From Hydractinia symbiolongicarpus (taxonomy: Eukaryota > Cnidaria > Hydrozoa > Anthoathecata > Hydractiniidae): a stretch of 64,000 nt of DNA. The notes beneath the pieces were generated by a model that was given only the letters and a program-made list of their open reading frames with translations, was not told the DNA's origin and made no database searches. Shown in pieces: positions 34,958 to 47,540 of this stretch. Each line of letters begins with the position of its first letter. Position 1 is the stretch's first letter. The position numbers were made by a program, and so were the translations under genes. The stretch spans positions 42,429,201 to 42,493,200 of the forward strand of contig NC_079875.1 in NCBI RefSeq assembly GCF_029227915.1, given 5' to 3'.

Positions 34958-37900
34958 CATTTTTGATGAGACGCTTAATGAAAGAAATTTAATCGCCGGC
35001 AAACGAAAACCCGCGATTTCCCGTAAATCCGGGGCTTGGCCCGCATAGTCGAATGTATACAATGAAAGTACCCTGTGAGTAAACTCATTTCCAGAACGAT
35101 TTTTTAAATTATTTTTTCACCACTATAACGCATGAGACTTGTAGTTTTCAAGAACGTTTTCATTTTTGAGGAGACGCTTAATGAAAGAGGTTTATTCGCC
35201 GGCAAACGAAAACCCGCAATTACCCGTAAATCCCGGGCTTGGCCCCCATAGTCGAATGTATACAATGAAAGTACCCTGTGAATAAACTCATTTCGAGAAC
35301 GATTTTTTAAATTATCCTTTAAACACTAAAACGAATGAGACTTGTAGTTTTCAAAAATGTTTTCATTTTTGATGAGACGCTGCATAAAAGAAGTTTAATC
35401 GCCGGCAAACGAAAATTTGCGATTTCCCGTAAATCCCGGACTCGGTCCGTATAATCCAAAGTATACAAAGAAAGTACCCAGGGAGTAAACTCATTTCCCG
35501 AACGATTTTTTAAATTATTTTTTCACCACTAAAACGCATGAGACTTGTAGTTTTCAAAAATGTTTTCATTTTTGATGAGACGCTTAATGAAAGAGGTTTA
35601 ATCGCCGGCAAACGAAATCCTGCGATTTCCCGTAAATCCCGGGCTTGGCCCGTATAGTCGAATGTATTCAAAGAAAGTACCCAGGGAGTAAACTCATTTC
35701 CCGAACGATTTCTTAAATTTTTTTTTCACCACTAAAACGCATGAGACTTGTAGTTTTCAAAAATGTTTTCATTTTTGATGAGACTCTTAATGAAAGAGGT
35801 TTAATCGCCGGCAAATGAAATCCCGCGATTTCCCGTAAATCCCGGGCTTGGCCCGTAGAGTCGAATGTATACAAAGAAAGTACCCAGGGAGTAAACTCAT
35901 TTCCCGAACGATTTTTTAATTTTTTTTTTCACCACTAAAACGCCTGAGACTTGTAGTTTTCAAAAATATTTTCATTTTTAATGAGACGCTTAATTAAAGA
36001 GGTTTATTCGCCGGCAAACGAAAACCCGCGATTTCCCGTAAATCCCGGGCTTGGCCCGTATAGTCGAATGTATACAATGAAAGTACCCTGTGAGTAAACT
36101 CATTTTCAGAACGATTTTTTAAATTATTTTTTTACCACTAAAACGCATGAGACTTGTAGTTTTCAAGAATGTTTTCATTTTTGATGAGACGCTTAATGAA
36201 AGAGGTTTATTCGCCGGCAAACGAAAACCCGCGCTTACCCGTAAATCCCGGGCTTAACCCGTATAGTCGAATGTATACAATGAAAGTACCCTGTGAGTAA
36301 ACTCATTTCCAGAACGATTTTTTAAATTATCCTTTCACCACTAAAACGCATGAGACTTGTAGTTTTCAAAAATGTTTTCATTTTTGATGACACGCTGCAT
36401 AAAAGAAGTTCAATCGCCGGCAAACGAATATTCGCGATTTCCCGTAAATCCCGGACTCGGCCCGTTTAATCCAAAGTATACAAAGAAAGTACCCAGGGAG
36501 TAAACTCATTTCCCGAACGATTTTTTAAATTATTTTTTCACCACTAAAACGCATGAGACTTGTAGTTTTCAAAAATGTTTTCATTTTTGATGAGACGCTT
36601 AATGAAAGAAATTTAATCGCCGGCAAACGAAAACCCGCGATTTCCCGTAAATCCGGGGCTTGGCCCGCATAGTCGAATGTATACAATGAAAGTACCCTGT
36701 GAGTAAACTCATTTCCAGAACGATTTTTTAAATTATTTTTTCACCACTATAACGCATGAGACTTGTAGTTTTCAAGAACGTTTTCATTTTTGAGGAGACG
36801 CTTAATGAAAGAGGTTTATTCGCCGGCAAACGAAAACCCGCAATTACCCGTAAATCCCGGGCTTGGCCCCCATAGTCGAATGTATACAATGAAAGTACCC
36901 TGTGAATAAACTCATTTCGAGAACGATTTTTTAAATTATCCTTTAAACACTAAAACGAATGAGACTTGTAGTTTTCAAAAATGTTTTCATTTTTGATGAG
37001 ACGCTGCATAAAAGAAGTTTAATCGCCGGCAAACGAAAATTTGCGATTTCCCGTAAATCCCGGACTCGGTCCGTATAATCCAAAGTATACAAAGAAAGTA
37101 CCCAGGGAGTAAACTCATTTCCCGAACGATTTTTTAAATTATTTTTTCACCACTAAAACGCATGAGACTTGTAGTTTTCAAAAATGTTTTCATTTTTGAT
37201 GAGACGCTTAATGAAAGAGGTTTAATCGCCGGCAAACGAAATCCTGCGATTTCCCGTAAATCCCGGGCTTGGCCCGTATAGTCGAATGTATTCAAAGAAA
37301 GTACCCAGGGAGTAAACTCATTTCCCGAACGATTTCTTAAATTTTTTTTTCACCACTAAAACGCATGAGACTTGTAGTTTTCAAAAATGTTTTCATTTTT
37401 GATGAGACTCTTAATGAAAGAGGTTTAATCGCCGGCAAATGAAATCCCGCGATTTCCCGTAAATCCCGGGCTTGGCCCGTAGAGTCGAATGTATACAAAG
37501 AAAGTACCCAGGGAGTAAACTCATTTCCCGAACGATTTTTTAATTTTTTTTTTCACCACTAAAACGCCTGAGACTTGTAGTTTTCAAAAATATTTTCATT
37601 TTTAATGAGACGCTTAATTAAAGAGGTTTATTCGCCGGCAAACGAAAACCCGCGATTTCCCGTAAATCCCGGGCTTGGCCCGTATAGTCGAATGTATACA
37701 ATGAAAGTACCCTGTGAGTAAACTCATTTTCAGAACGATTTTTTAAATTATTTTTTTACCACTAAAACGCATGAGACTTGTAGTTTTCAAGAATGTTTTC
37801 ATTTTTGATGAGACGCTTAATGAAAGAGGTTTATTCGCCGGCAAACGAAAACCCGCGCTTACCCGTAAATCCCGGGCTTAACCCGTATAGTCGAATGTAT

Positions 37901-38205
37901 ACAATGAAAGTACCCTGTGAGTAAACTCATTTCCAGAACGATTTTTTAAATTATCCTTTCACCACTAAAACGCATGAGACTTGTAGTTTTCAAAAATGTT
38001 TTCATTTTTGATGACACGCTGCATAAAAGAAGTTCAATCGCCGGCAAACGAATATTCGCGATTTCCCGTAAATCCCGGACTCGGCCCGTTTAATCCAAAG
38101 TATACAAAGAAAGTACCCAGGGAGTAAACTCATTTCCCGAACGATTTTTTAAATTATTTTTTCACCACTAAAACGCATGAGACTTGTAGTTTTCAAAAAT
38201 GTTTT
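34958..38205 (+). repeat. Eight-monomer tandem duplication, 1,624 bp, near-identical
   Basis: Copies are 34,958-36,581 and 36,582-38,205. All private variants I checked are shared: GAAAGAAATTTAATCG, CATTTTTGAGGAG, ACTATAACG, CTTTAAACACT, AAAATTTGCG, GACTCGGTCCG, AGACTCTTAATG, CCGCGCTTACCCG, GACACGCTGCAT and AAGTTCAATCG. I found no difference in the lines I compared side by side. The copies adjoin exactly, without an extra monomer. Confidence 0.85.
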
Positions 38206-38429
38206 CATTTTTGATGAGACGCTGCATAAAAGAAGTTTAATCGCCGGCAAACGAAAATTCGCGATTTCCCGTAAATCCCGGACTCGGCCCGTATAATCCA
38301 AAGTATACAAAGAAAGTACCCAGGGAGTAAACTCATTTCCCGAACGATTTTTTAAATTATTTTTTCACCACTAAAACGCATGAGACTTGTAGTTTTCAAA
38401 AATGTTTTCATTTTTGATGAGACGCTTAA

Positions 38430-41280
38430 TGAAAGAGGTTTAATCGCCGGCAAACGAAATCCCGCGATTTCCCGTAAATCCCGGGCTTGGCCCGTATAGT
38501 CGAATGTATTCAAAGAAAGTACCCAGGGAGTAAACTCATTTCCCGAACGATTTCTTAAATTTTTTTTTCACCACTAAAACGCATGAGACTTGTAGTTTTC
38601 AAAAATGTTTTCATTTTTGATGAGACTCTTAATGAAAGAGGTTTAATCGCCGGCAAATGAAATCCCGCGATTTCCCGTAAATCCCGGGCTTGGCCCGTAG
38701 AGTCGAATGTATACAAAGAAAGTACCCAGGGAGTAAACTCATTTCCCGAACGATTTTTTAAATTTTTTTTTCACCACTAAAACGCCTGAGACTTGTAGTT
38801 TTCAAAAATATTTTCATTTTTAATGAGACGCTTAATTAAAGAGGTTTAATCGCCGGCAAACGAAAACCCGCGATTTCCCGTAAATCCCGGGCTTGGCCCG
38901 TATAGTCGAATGTATACAATGAAAGTACCCTGTGAGTAAACTCATTTTCAGAACGATTTTTTAAATTATTTTTTCACCACTAAAACGCATGAGACTTGTA
39001 GTTTTCAAGAATGTTTTCATTTTTGATGAGACGCTTAATGAAAGAGGTTTATTCGCCGGCAAACGGAAACCCGCGCTTAGCCGTAAATCCCGGGCTTAAC
39101 CCGTATAGTCGAATGTATACATTGAAAGTTCCCTGTGAGTAAACTCATTTCCAGAACGATTTTTTAAATTATCCTTTCACCACTAAAACGCATGAGACTT
39201 GTAGTTTTCAAAAATGTTTTCATTTTTGATGAGACGCTGCATAAAAGAAGTTTAATCGCCGGCAAACGAATATTCGCGATTTCCCGTAAATCCCGGACTC
39301 GGCCCGTATAATCCAAAGTATACAAAGAAAGTACCCAGGGAGTAAACTCATTTCCCGAACGATTTTTTAAATTATTTTTTCACCACTAAAACGCATGAGA
39401 CTTGTAGTTTTCGAAAATATTTTCATTTTTGATGAGACGCTTAATGAAAGAGGTTTAATCGCCGGCAAACGAAATCCAGCGATTTCCCGTAAATCCCGGG
39501 CTTGGCCCGTATAGTCGAATGTATTCAAAGAAAGTACCCAGGGAGTAAACTCATTTCCCGAACGATTTTTTAAATTTTTTTTTCACCACTAAAACGCCTG
39601 AGACTTGTAGTTTTCAAAAATATTTTCATTTTTAATGAGACGCTTAATTAAAGAGGTTTAATCGCCGGCAAACGAAAACCCGCGATTTCCCGTAAATCCC
39701 GGGCTTGGCCCGTATAGTCAAATGTATACAATGAAAGTACCCTGTGAGTAAACTCATTTTCAGAACGATTTTTTAAATTATTTTTTCACCACTAAAACGC
39801 ATGAGACTTGTAGTTTTCAAGAATGTTTTCATTTTTGATGAGACGCTTAATGAAAGAGGTTTAATCGCCGGCAAACGAAATCCCGCGATTTCCCGTAAAT
39901 CCCGGGCTTGGCCCGTATAGTCGAATGTATTCAAAGAAAGTACCCAGGAAGTAAACTCATTTCCCGAACGATTTCTTAAATTTTTTTTTCACCACTAAAA
40001 CGCATGAGACTTGTAGTTTTCAAAAATGTTTTCATTTTTGATGAGACTCTTAATGAAAGAGGTTTAATCGCCGGCAAATGAAATCCCGCGATTTCCCGTA
40101 AATCCCGGGCTTGGCCCGTAGAGTCGAATGTATACAAAGAAAGTACCCAGGGAGTAAACTCATTTCCCGAATGATTTTTTAAATTTTTTTTTCACCACTA
40201 AAACGCCTGAGACTTGTAGTTTTCAAAAATATTTTCATTTTTAATGAGACGCTTAATTAAAGAGGTTTAATCGCCGGCAAACGAAAACCCGCGATTTCCC
40301 GTAAATCCCGGGCTTGGCCCGTATAGTCGAATGTATACAACGAAAGTACCCTGTGAGTAAACTCATTTTCAGAACGATTTTTTAAATTATTTTTTCACCA
40401 CTAAAACGCATGAGACTTGTAGTTTTCAAGAATGTTTTCATTTTTGATGAGACGCTTAATGAAAGAGGTTTATTCGCCGGCAAACGGAAACCCGCGCTTA
40501 GCCGTAAATCCCGGGCTTAACCCGTATAGTCGAATGTATACATTGAAAGTTCCCTGTGAGTAAACTCATTTCCAGAACGATTTTTTAAATTATCCTTTCA
40601 CCACTAAAACGCATGAGACTTGTAGTTTTCAAAAATGTTTTCATTTTTGATGAGACGCTGCATAAAAGAAGTTTAATCGCCGGCAAACGAATATTCGCGA
40701 TTTCCCGTAAATCCCGGACTCGGCCCGTATAATCCAAAGTATACAAAGAAAGTACCCAGGGAGTAAACTCATTTCCCGAACGATTTTTTAAATTATTTTT
40801 TCACCACTAAAACGCATGAGACTTGTAGTTTTCGAAAATATTTTCATTTTTGATGAGACGCTTAATGAAAGAGGTTTAATCGCCGGCAAACGAAATCCAG
40901 CGATTTCCCGTAAATCCCGGGCTTGGCCCGTATAGTCGAATGTATTCAAAGAAAGTACCCAGGGAGTAAACTCATTTCCCGAACGATTTTTTAAATTTTT
41001 TTTTCACCACTAAAACGCCTGAGACTTGTAGTTTTCAAAAATATTTTCATTTTTAATGAGACGCTTAATTAAAGAGGTTTAATCGCCGGCAAACGAAAAC
41101 CCGCGATTTCCCGTAAATCCCGGGCTTGGCCCGTATAGTCAAATGTATACAATGAAAGTACCCTGTGAGTAAACTCATTTTCAGAACGATTTTTTAAATT
41201 ATTTTTTCACCACTAAAACGCATGAGACTTGTAGTTTTCAAGAATGTTTTCATTTTTGATGAGACGCTTAATGAAAGAGG
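38430..41280 (+). repeat. Seven-monomer tandem duplication, 1,421 bp
   Basis: Copies are about 38,430-39,855 and 39,856-41,280. CGTAGAG (38,700/40,121) and CAAACGGAAACCCGCGCTTAGC (39,060/40,481, shown split as CAAACGG and GCGCTTAGC) keep the 1,421-bp offset. Small differences include ACAATGAAAG against ACAACGAAAG. The second copy overlaps the next duplication, so this region was amplified more than once. Confidence 0.8.
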
Positions 41281-44165
41281 TTTATTCGCCGGCAAACGAA
41301 AACCCGCGATTACCCGTAAATCCCGGGCTTAACCCGTATAGTCGAATGTATACAATGAAAGTACCCTGTGAGTAAACTCATTTCCAGAACGATTTTTTAA
41401 ATTATCCTTTCACCACTAAAACGCATGAGACTTGTAGTTTTCAAAAATGTTTTCATTTTTGATGAGACGCTGCATAAAAGAAGTTTAATCGCCGGCAAAC
41501 GAATATTCGCGATTTCCCGTAAATCCCGGATTCGGCCCGTATAATCCAAAGTATACAAAGAAAGTACCCAGGGAGTAAACTCATTTCCCGAACGATTTTT
41601 TAAATTATTTTTTCACCACTAAAACGCATGAGACTTGTAGTTTTCAAAAATATTTTCATTTTTGATGAGACGCTTAATGAAAGAGGTTTAATCGCCGGCA
41701 AACGAAATCCAGCGAACTCTCGTAAATCCCGGGCTTGGCCCGTATAGTCGAATGTATTCAAAGAAAGTACCCAGGGAGTAAACTCATTTCCCGAACGATT
41801 TTTTAAATTTTTTTTTTCACCACTAAAACGCCTGAGACTTGTAGTTTTCAAAAATGTTTTCATTTTTGATGAGACGCTTAATGAAAGAAGTTTAATCGCC
41901 GGCAAACGAAAACCCGCGATTTCCCGTAAATCCCGGGCTTGGCCCGTGTATTCGAATGTATACAAAGAAAGTACCCTGTGAGTAAACTCATTTCCCGAAC
42001 GATTTTTTAAATTATTTTTTCACCACTAAAACGCATGAGGCTTGTAGTTTTTAGAAATGTTTTCATTTTTGATGAGACGCATAATGAAAGCGGTTTAATC
42101 GCCGGCAAACGAAAACCCGCGATTTCCCGTTAATCCCGGGCTTGGCCCATATAGTCGAATGTATACAAAAAAGAACCCTGTGAGTAAACTCATTTCCAAA
42201 TCGATTTTTTAAATTATCTTTTCACCACTAAAACGCCTGAGACTTGTAGTTTTCAAAAATGTTTTCATTTTTGATGAGACTCTTAATGAAATAAGTTTAA
42301 TCGCCGGCAAACAAAAACCTGCGATTTCCCGTAAATCCCGGACTCGGCCCGTATAGTCAAAAGTATACAAAGAAAGTACCAAGGGAGTAAACTCATTTTC
42401 CAAACGATTTTTTAAATTATTATTTCACCACTAAAGCCCATGAGACTTGTAGTTTTTAAAAATGTTTTCATTTTTGATGAGACGCTGAATAAAAGAAATT
42501 TAATTGCCGGCAAACGAAAACCCGCGATTACCCGTAAATCCCGGATTCGGTCCGTATAGTCAAAAGTATACAAAGAAAGTACCCAGGGAGTAAACTCATT
42601 TCCCGAACGATTTTTTAAATTATTTTTTCACCACTAAAACGCATGAGACTTGTAGTTTTCGAAAATATTTTCATTTTTGATGAGACGCTTAATGAAAGAG
42701 GTTTAATCGCCGGCAAACGAAATCCAGCGATTTCCCGTAAATCCCGGGCTTGGCCCGGATAGTCGAATGTATTCAAAGAAAGTACCCAGGGAGTAAACTC
42801 ATTTCCCGAACGATTTTTTAAATTTTTTTTTCACCACTAAAACGCCTGAGACTTGTAGTTTTCAAAAATATTTTCATTTTTAATGAGACGCTTAATTAAA
42901 GAGGTTTAATCGCCGGCAAACGAAAACCCGCGATTTCCCGTAAATCCCGGGCTTGGCCCGTATAGTCAAATGTATACAATGAAAGTACCCTGTGAGTAAA
43001 CTCATTTTCAGAACGATTTTTTAAATTATTTTTTCACCACTAAAACGCATGAGACTTGTAGTTTTCAAGAATGTTTTCATTTTTGATGAGACGCTTAATG
43101 AAAGAGGTTTATTCGCCGGCAAACGAAAACCCGCGATTACCCGTAAATCCCGGGCTTAACCCGTATAGTCGAATGTATACAATGAAAGTACCCTGTGAGT
43201 AAACTCATTTCCAGAACGATTTTTTAAATTATCCTTTCACCACTAAAACGCATGAGACTTGTAGTTTTCAAAAATGTTTTCATTTTTGATGAGACGCTGC
43301 ATAAAAGAAGTTTAATCGCCGGCAAACGAATATTCGCGATTTCCCGTAAATCCCGGATTCGGCCCGTATAATCCAAAGTATACAAAGAAAGTACCCAGGG
43401 AGTAAACTCATTTCCCGAACGATTTTTTAAATTATTTTTTCACCACTAAAACGCATGAGACTTGTAGTTTTCAAAAATATTTTCATTTTTGATGAGACGC
43501 TTAATGAAAGAGGTTTAATCGCCGGCAAACGAAATCCAGCGAACTCTCGTAAATCCCGGGCTTGGCCCGTATAGTCGAATGTATTCAAAGAAAGTACCCA
43601 GGGAGTAAACTCATTTCCCGAACGATTTTTTAAATTTTTTTTTTCACCACTAAAACGCCTGAGACTTGTAGTTTTCAAAAATGTTTTCATTTTTGATGAG
43701 ACGCTTAATGAAAGAAGTTTAATCGCCGGCAAACGAAAACCCGCGATTTCCCGTAAATCCCGGGCTTGGCCCGTGTAGTCGAATGTATACAAAGAAAGTA
43801 CCCTGTGAGTAAACTCATTTCCCGAACGATTTTTTAAATTATTTTTTCACCACTAAAACGCATGAGGCTTGTAGTTTTTAGAAATGTTTTCATTTTTGAT
43901 GAGACGCATAATGAAAGTGGTTTAATCGCCGGCAAACGAAAACCCGCGATTTCCCGTTAATCCCAGGCTTGGCCCATATAGTCGAATGTATACAAAAAAG
44001 AACCCTGTGAGTAAACTCATTTCCAAATCGATTTTTTAAATTATCTTTTCACCACTAAAACGCCTGAGACTTGTAGTTTTCAAAAATGTTTTCATTTTTG
44101 ATGAGACTCTTAATGAAAGAAGTTTAATCGCCGGCAAACAAAAACCTGCGATTTCCCGTAAATCC
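40757..44165 (+). repeat. Nine-monomer tandem duplication, 1,827 bp
   Basis: Copies are about 40,757-42,583 and 42,584-44,165. A private CAGCGAACTCTCG variant (41,711/43,538), TTTTCGAAAATA (40,830/42,657) and CCAAATCGATT (42,195/44,022) all give 1,827 bp. Differences include CCGTGTATTCG against CCGTGTAGTCG. Both copies hold a 204-bp monomer with an extended T run. Confidence 0.85.
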
Positions 44166-45690
44166 CGGGCTTGGCCCGTATAGTCGAATGTATACAATGA
44201 AAGTACCCAGGGAGTAAACTCATTTCCCGAACGATTTTTTAAATTATTTTTTCACCACTGAAACGCATGAGACTTGTAGTTTTCAAAAATGTTTTCATTT
44301 TTGATGAGACGCATAATGAAAGTGTTTATTCGCCGGCAAACGAAAACCCGCGATTTCCCGTAAATCCCGGGCTTGGCCCGTATAGTCGAATGTATACAAA
44401 AAAGTACCCTGTGAGTAAACTCATTTCCAAAACGATTTTTTAAATTATCTTTTCACCACTAAAACGCATGAGACTTGTAGTTTTCAAAAATGTTTTCATT
44501 TTTGATGAGACGCTGAATAAAAGAAGTTTAATCGCCAGCAAACGAAAACCCGCCATTTCCCGTAAATCCCGGACTCGGCCCGTATAGTCAAAAGTATACA
44601 AAGAAAGTACCCAGGGAGTAAACTCATTTCCCGAACGATTTTTTAAATTATTTTTTTACCACTAAACGCATGAGACTTGTAGTTTTCAAAAATGTTTTCA
44701 TATTTGATGGGACGCTAAATAAAAGAAGTTTAATCGCCGGCAAAGGAAAACCCGCGATTTCCCGTAAATCCCGGACTCAGCCCGCATAGTCAAAAGTATA
44801 CAAAGAAAGTACCCAGGGAGTAAACTCATTTCCCGAACGATTTTTTAAATTATTTTTTCACCACTAAAACGCATGAGACTTGTAGTTTTCAAAAATGTTT
44901 TCATTTTTGATGAGACGCTTAATGAAAGAGGTTTAATCGCCGGCAAACGAAATCCCGCGATTTCCCGTAAATCCCGGGCTTGGCCCGTATAGTCGAATGT
45001 ATTCAAAGAAAGTACCCAGGGAGTAAACTCATTTCCCGAACGATTTTTTAAATTTTTTTTTCACCACTAAAACGCCTGAGACTTGTAGTTTTCAAAAATG
45101 TTTTCATTTTTGATGAGACGCTTAATGAAAGAAGTTTAATCGCCGGCAAACGATAACCCGCGATTTCCCGTAAATCCCGGGCTTGCCTCGTATAGTCGAA
45201 TGTATACAAAGAAAGTACCCTGTGAGTAAACTCATTTCCCGAACGATTTTTTAAATTATTTTTTCACCACTAAAACGCATGAGACTTGTAGTTTTCAGAA
45301 ATGTTTTCATTTTTGATGAGACGCATAATGAAAGTGGTTCAATCGCCGGCAAACGAAAACCCGCGATTTCCCGTAAATCCCGGGCTTGGCCCGTATAGTC
45401 AAATGTATACAAAAAAAGTACCCTGTGAGTAAACTCATTTCCAAAACGATTTTTTAAATTATCTTTTCACCACTAAAACGCATGAGACTTGTAGTTTTCA
45501 AAAATGTTTTCATTTTTGATGAGACGCTGAATAAAAGAGGTTTGATCGCCGGCCAACGAAAACCCGCCATTTCCCGCAAATCCCGGACTCGGCCCGTATA
45601 GTCAAAAGTAAACAAAGAAAGTTCCCAGGGAGTAAACTCATTTCCCGAACGATTTTTTATATTATTTTTTTACCACTAAACGAATGAGAC
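44166..45690 (+). repeat. Satellite with first GATGGGAC marker monomers
   Basis: Full-length monomers only. This stretch introduces the marker monomer with ACCACTAAACGCATGAG, CATATTTGATGGGACG and often TTTTATATTATTTTTTTACC. The marker is first seen at 44,706 and then at 45,720. It is confined to 44.7-60.3 kb. No tandem HOR is complete within these bounds. Confidence 0.7.
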
Positions 45691-46755
45691 TTGTAGTTTT
45701 CAAAAATGTTTTCATATTTGATGGGACGCTGAATAAAAGAAGTTTAATCGCCGGCAAACGAATATTCGCGATTTCCCGTAAATCCCGGATTCGGCCCGTA
45801 TAATCCAAAGTATACAAAGAAAGTACCCAGGGAGTAAACTCATTTCCCGAACGATTTTTTAAATTATTTTTTCACCACTAAAACGCATGAGACTTGTAGT
45901 TTTCAAAAATATTTTCATTTTTGATGAGACGCTTAATGAAAGAGGTTTAATCGCCGGCAAACGAAATCCAGCGATTTCCCGTAAATCCCGGGCTTGGCCC
46001 GTATAGTCGAATGTATTCAAAGAAAGTACCCAGGGAGTAAACTCATTTCCCGAACGATTTTTTAAATTTTTTTTTTCACCACTAAAACGCCTGAGACTTG
46101 TAGTTTTCAAAAATGTTTTCATTTTTGATGAGACGCTTAATGAAAGAAGTTTAATCGCCGGCAAACGAAAACCCGCCATTTCCCGTAAATCCCGGGCTTG
46201 GCCCGTATAGTCAAATGTATACAAAAAAAGTACCCTGTGAGTAAACTCATTTCCAAAACGATTTTTTAAATTATCTTTTCACCACTAAAACGCATGAGAC
46301 TTGTAGTTTTCAAAAATGTTTTCATTTTTGATGAGACGCTGAATAAAAGAGGTTTAATCGCCGGCAAACGAAAACCCGCCATTTCCCGCAAATCCCGGAC
46401 TCGGCCCGTATAGTCAAAAGTAAACAAAGAAAGTACCCAGTGAGTAAACTCATTTCCCGAACGATTTTTTATATTATTTTTTTACCACTAAACGCATGAG
46501 ACTTGTAGTTTTCAAAAATGTTTTCATATTTGATGGGACGCTGAATAAAAGAAGTTTAATCGCCGGCAAACGAATATTCGCGATTTCCCGTAAATCCCGG
46601 ATTCGGCCCGTATAATCCAAAGTATACAAAGAAAGTACCCAGGGAGTAAACTCATTTCCCGAACGATTTTTTAAATTATTTTTTCACCACTAAAACGCAT
46701 GAGACTTGTAGTTTTCAAAAATATTTTCATTTTTGATGAGACGCTTAATGAAAGA
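45690..46755 (+). repeat. Block duplicated at 50,360-51,420 (4,668-bp offset)
   Basis: The five monomers, from the GATGGGAC copy through GAATATTCGCG, CAGCGATTT, the extended T-run monomer and the GTAAACAAAG copy, recur in order 23 monomers downstream. The copies separate at about 46,755/51,422, where the second becomes a chimeric monomer. Confidence 0.75.
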
Positions 46756-47336
46756 GGTTTAATCGCCGGCAAACGAAATCCAGCGATTTCCCGTAAATCC
46801 CGGGCTTGGCCCGTATAGTCGAATGTATTCAAAGAAAGTACCCTGTGAGTAAACTCATTTCCCGAACGATTTTTTAAATTTTTTTTTTCACCACTAAAAC
46901 GCCTGAGACTTGTAGTTTTCAAAAATGTTTTCATTTTAGATGAGACGCTTAATGAAAGAAGTTTAATCGCCGGCAAACGAAAACCCGCGATTTCCCGTAA
47001 ATCCCGGGCTTGGCCCGTGTAGTCGAATGTATACAAAGAAAGTACCCTGTGAGTAAACTCATTTCCCAAACGATTTTTTAAATTATTTTTTCACCACTAA
47101 AACGCATGAGGCTTGTAGTTTTTAGAAATGTTTTCATTTTTGATGAGACGCATAATAAAAGTGGTTTAATCGCCGGCAAACGAAAACCCGCGATTTCCCG
47201 TTAATCCCGGGCTTGGCCCGTATAGTCGAATGTATACAAAAAAGTACCTTGTGAGTAAACTCATTTCCAAATCGATTTTTTAAATTATCTTTTCACCACT
47301 AAAACGCCTGAGACTTGTAGTTTTCAAAAATATTTT

Positions 47337-47540
47337 CATTTTTGATGAGACGCTTAATGAAAGAAGTTTAATCGCCGGCAAACGAAAACCCGCCATTTCC
47401 CGTAAATCCCGGGCTTGGCCCGTATAGTCAAATGTATACAAAAAAAAGTACCCTGTGAGTAAACTCATTTCCAAAACGATTTTTTAAATTATCTTTTCAC
47501 CACTAAAACGCATGAGACTTGTAGTTTTCAAAAATGTTTT
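47337..47540 (+). repeat. Chimeric monomer, 204 bp
   Basis: An AAAATATTTTC start preceded by GCCTGAG is joined to the AAGTTTAATCG, CCGCCATTT and GTCAAATG type. It has an eight-A run before AGTACC, which makes it 204 bp. It is related to the hybrid at 51,396 but sits after a different neighbour, so it may be a second exchange or an extension of the same one. Confidence 0.6.

Larger units (their letters stand above)
33900..34960 (+). repeat. Three-monomer tandem duplication, 609 bp
   Basis: ACGCCTGAG at 34,114 recurs 609 bp later. The flanking GACGCATAATGAAAGTGG and CAAAAAAAGTACC monomers recur at the same spacing. The window's first GCCTGAG monomers appear here. The region just before it (32,541-33,899) is full-length satellite with CTGCAAAAAG, GTAGAATCC and TTTTCAGGAATG variants and no clean HOR. 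Confidence 0.7.
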
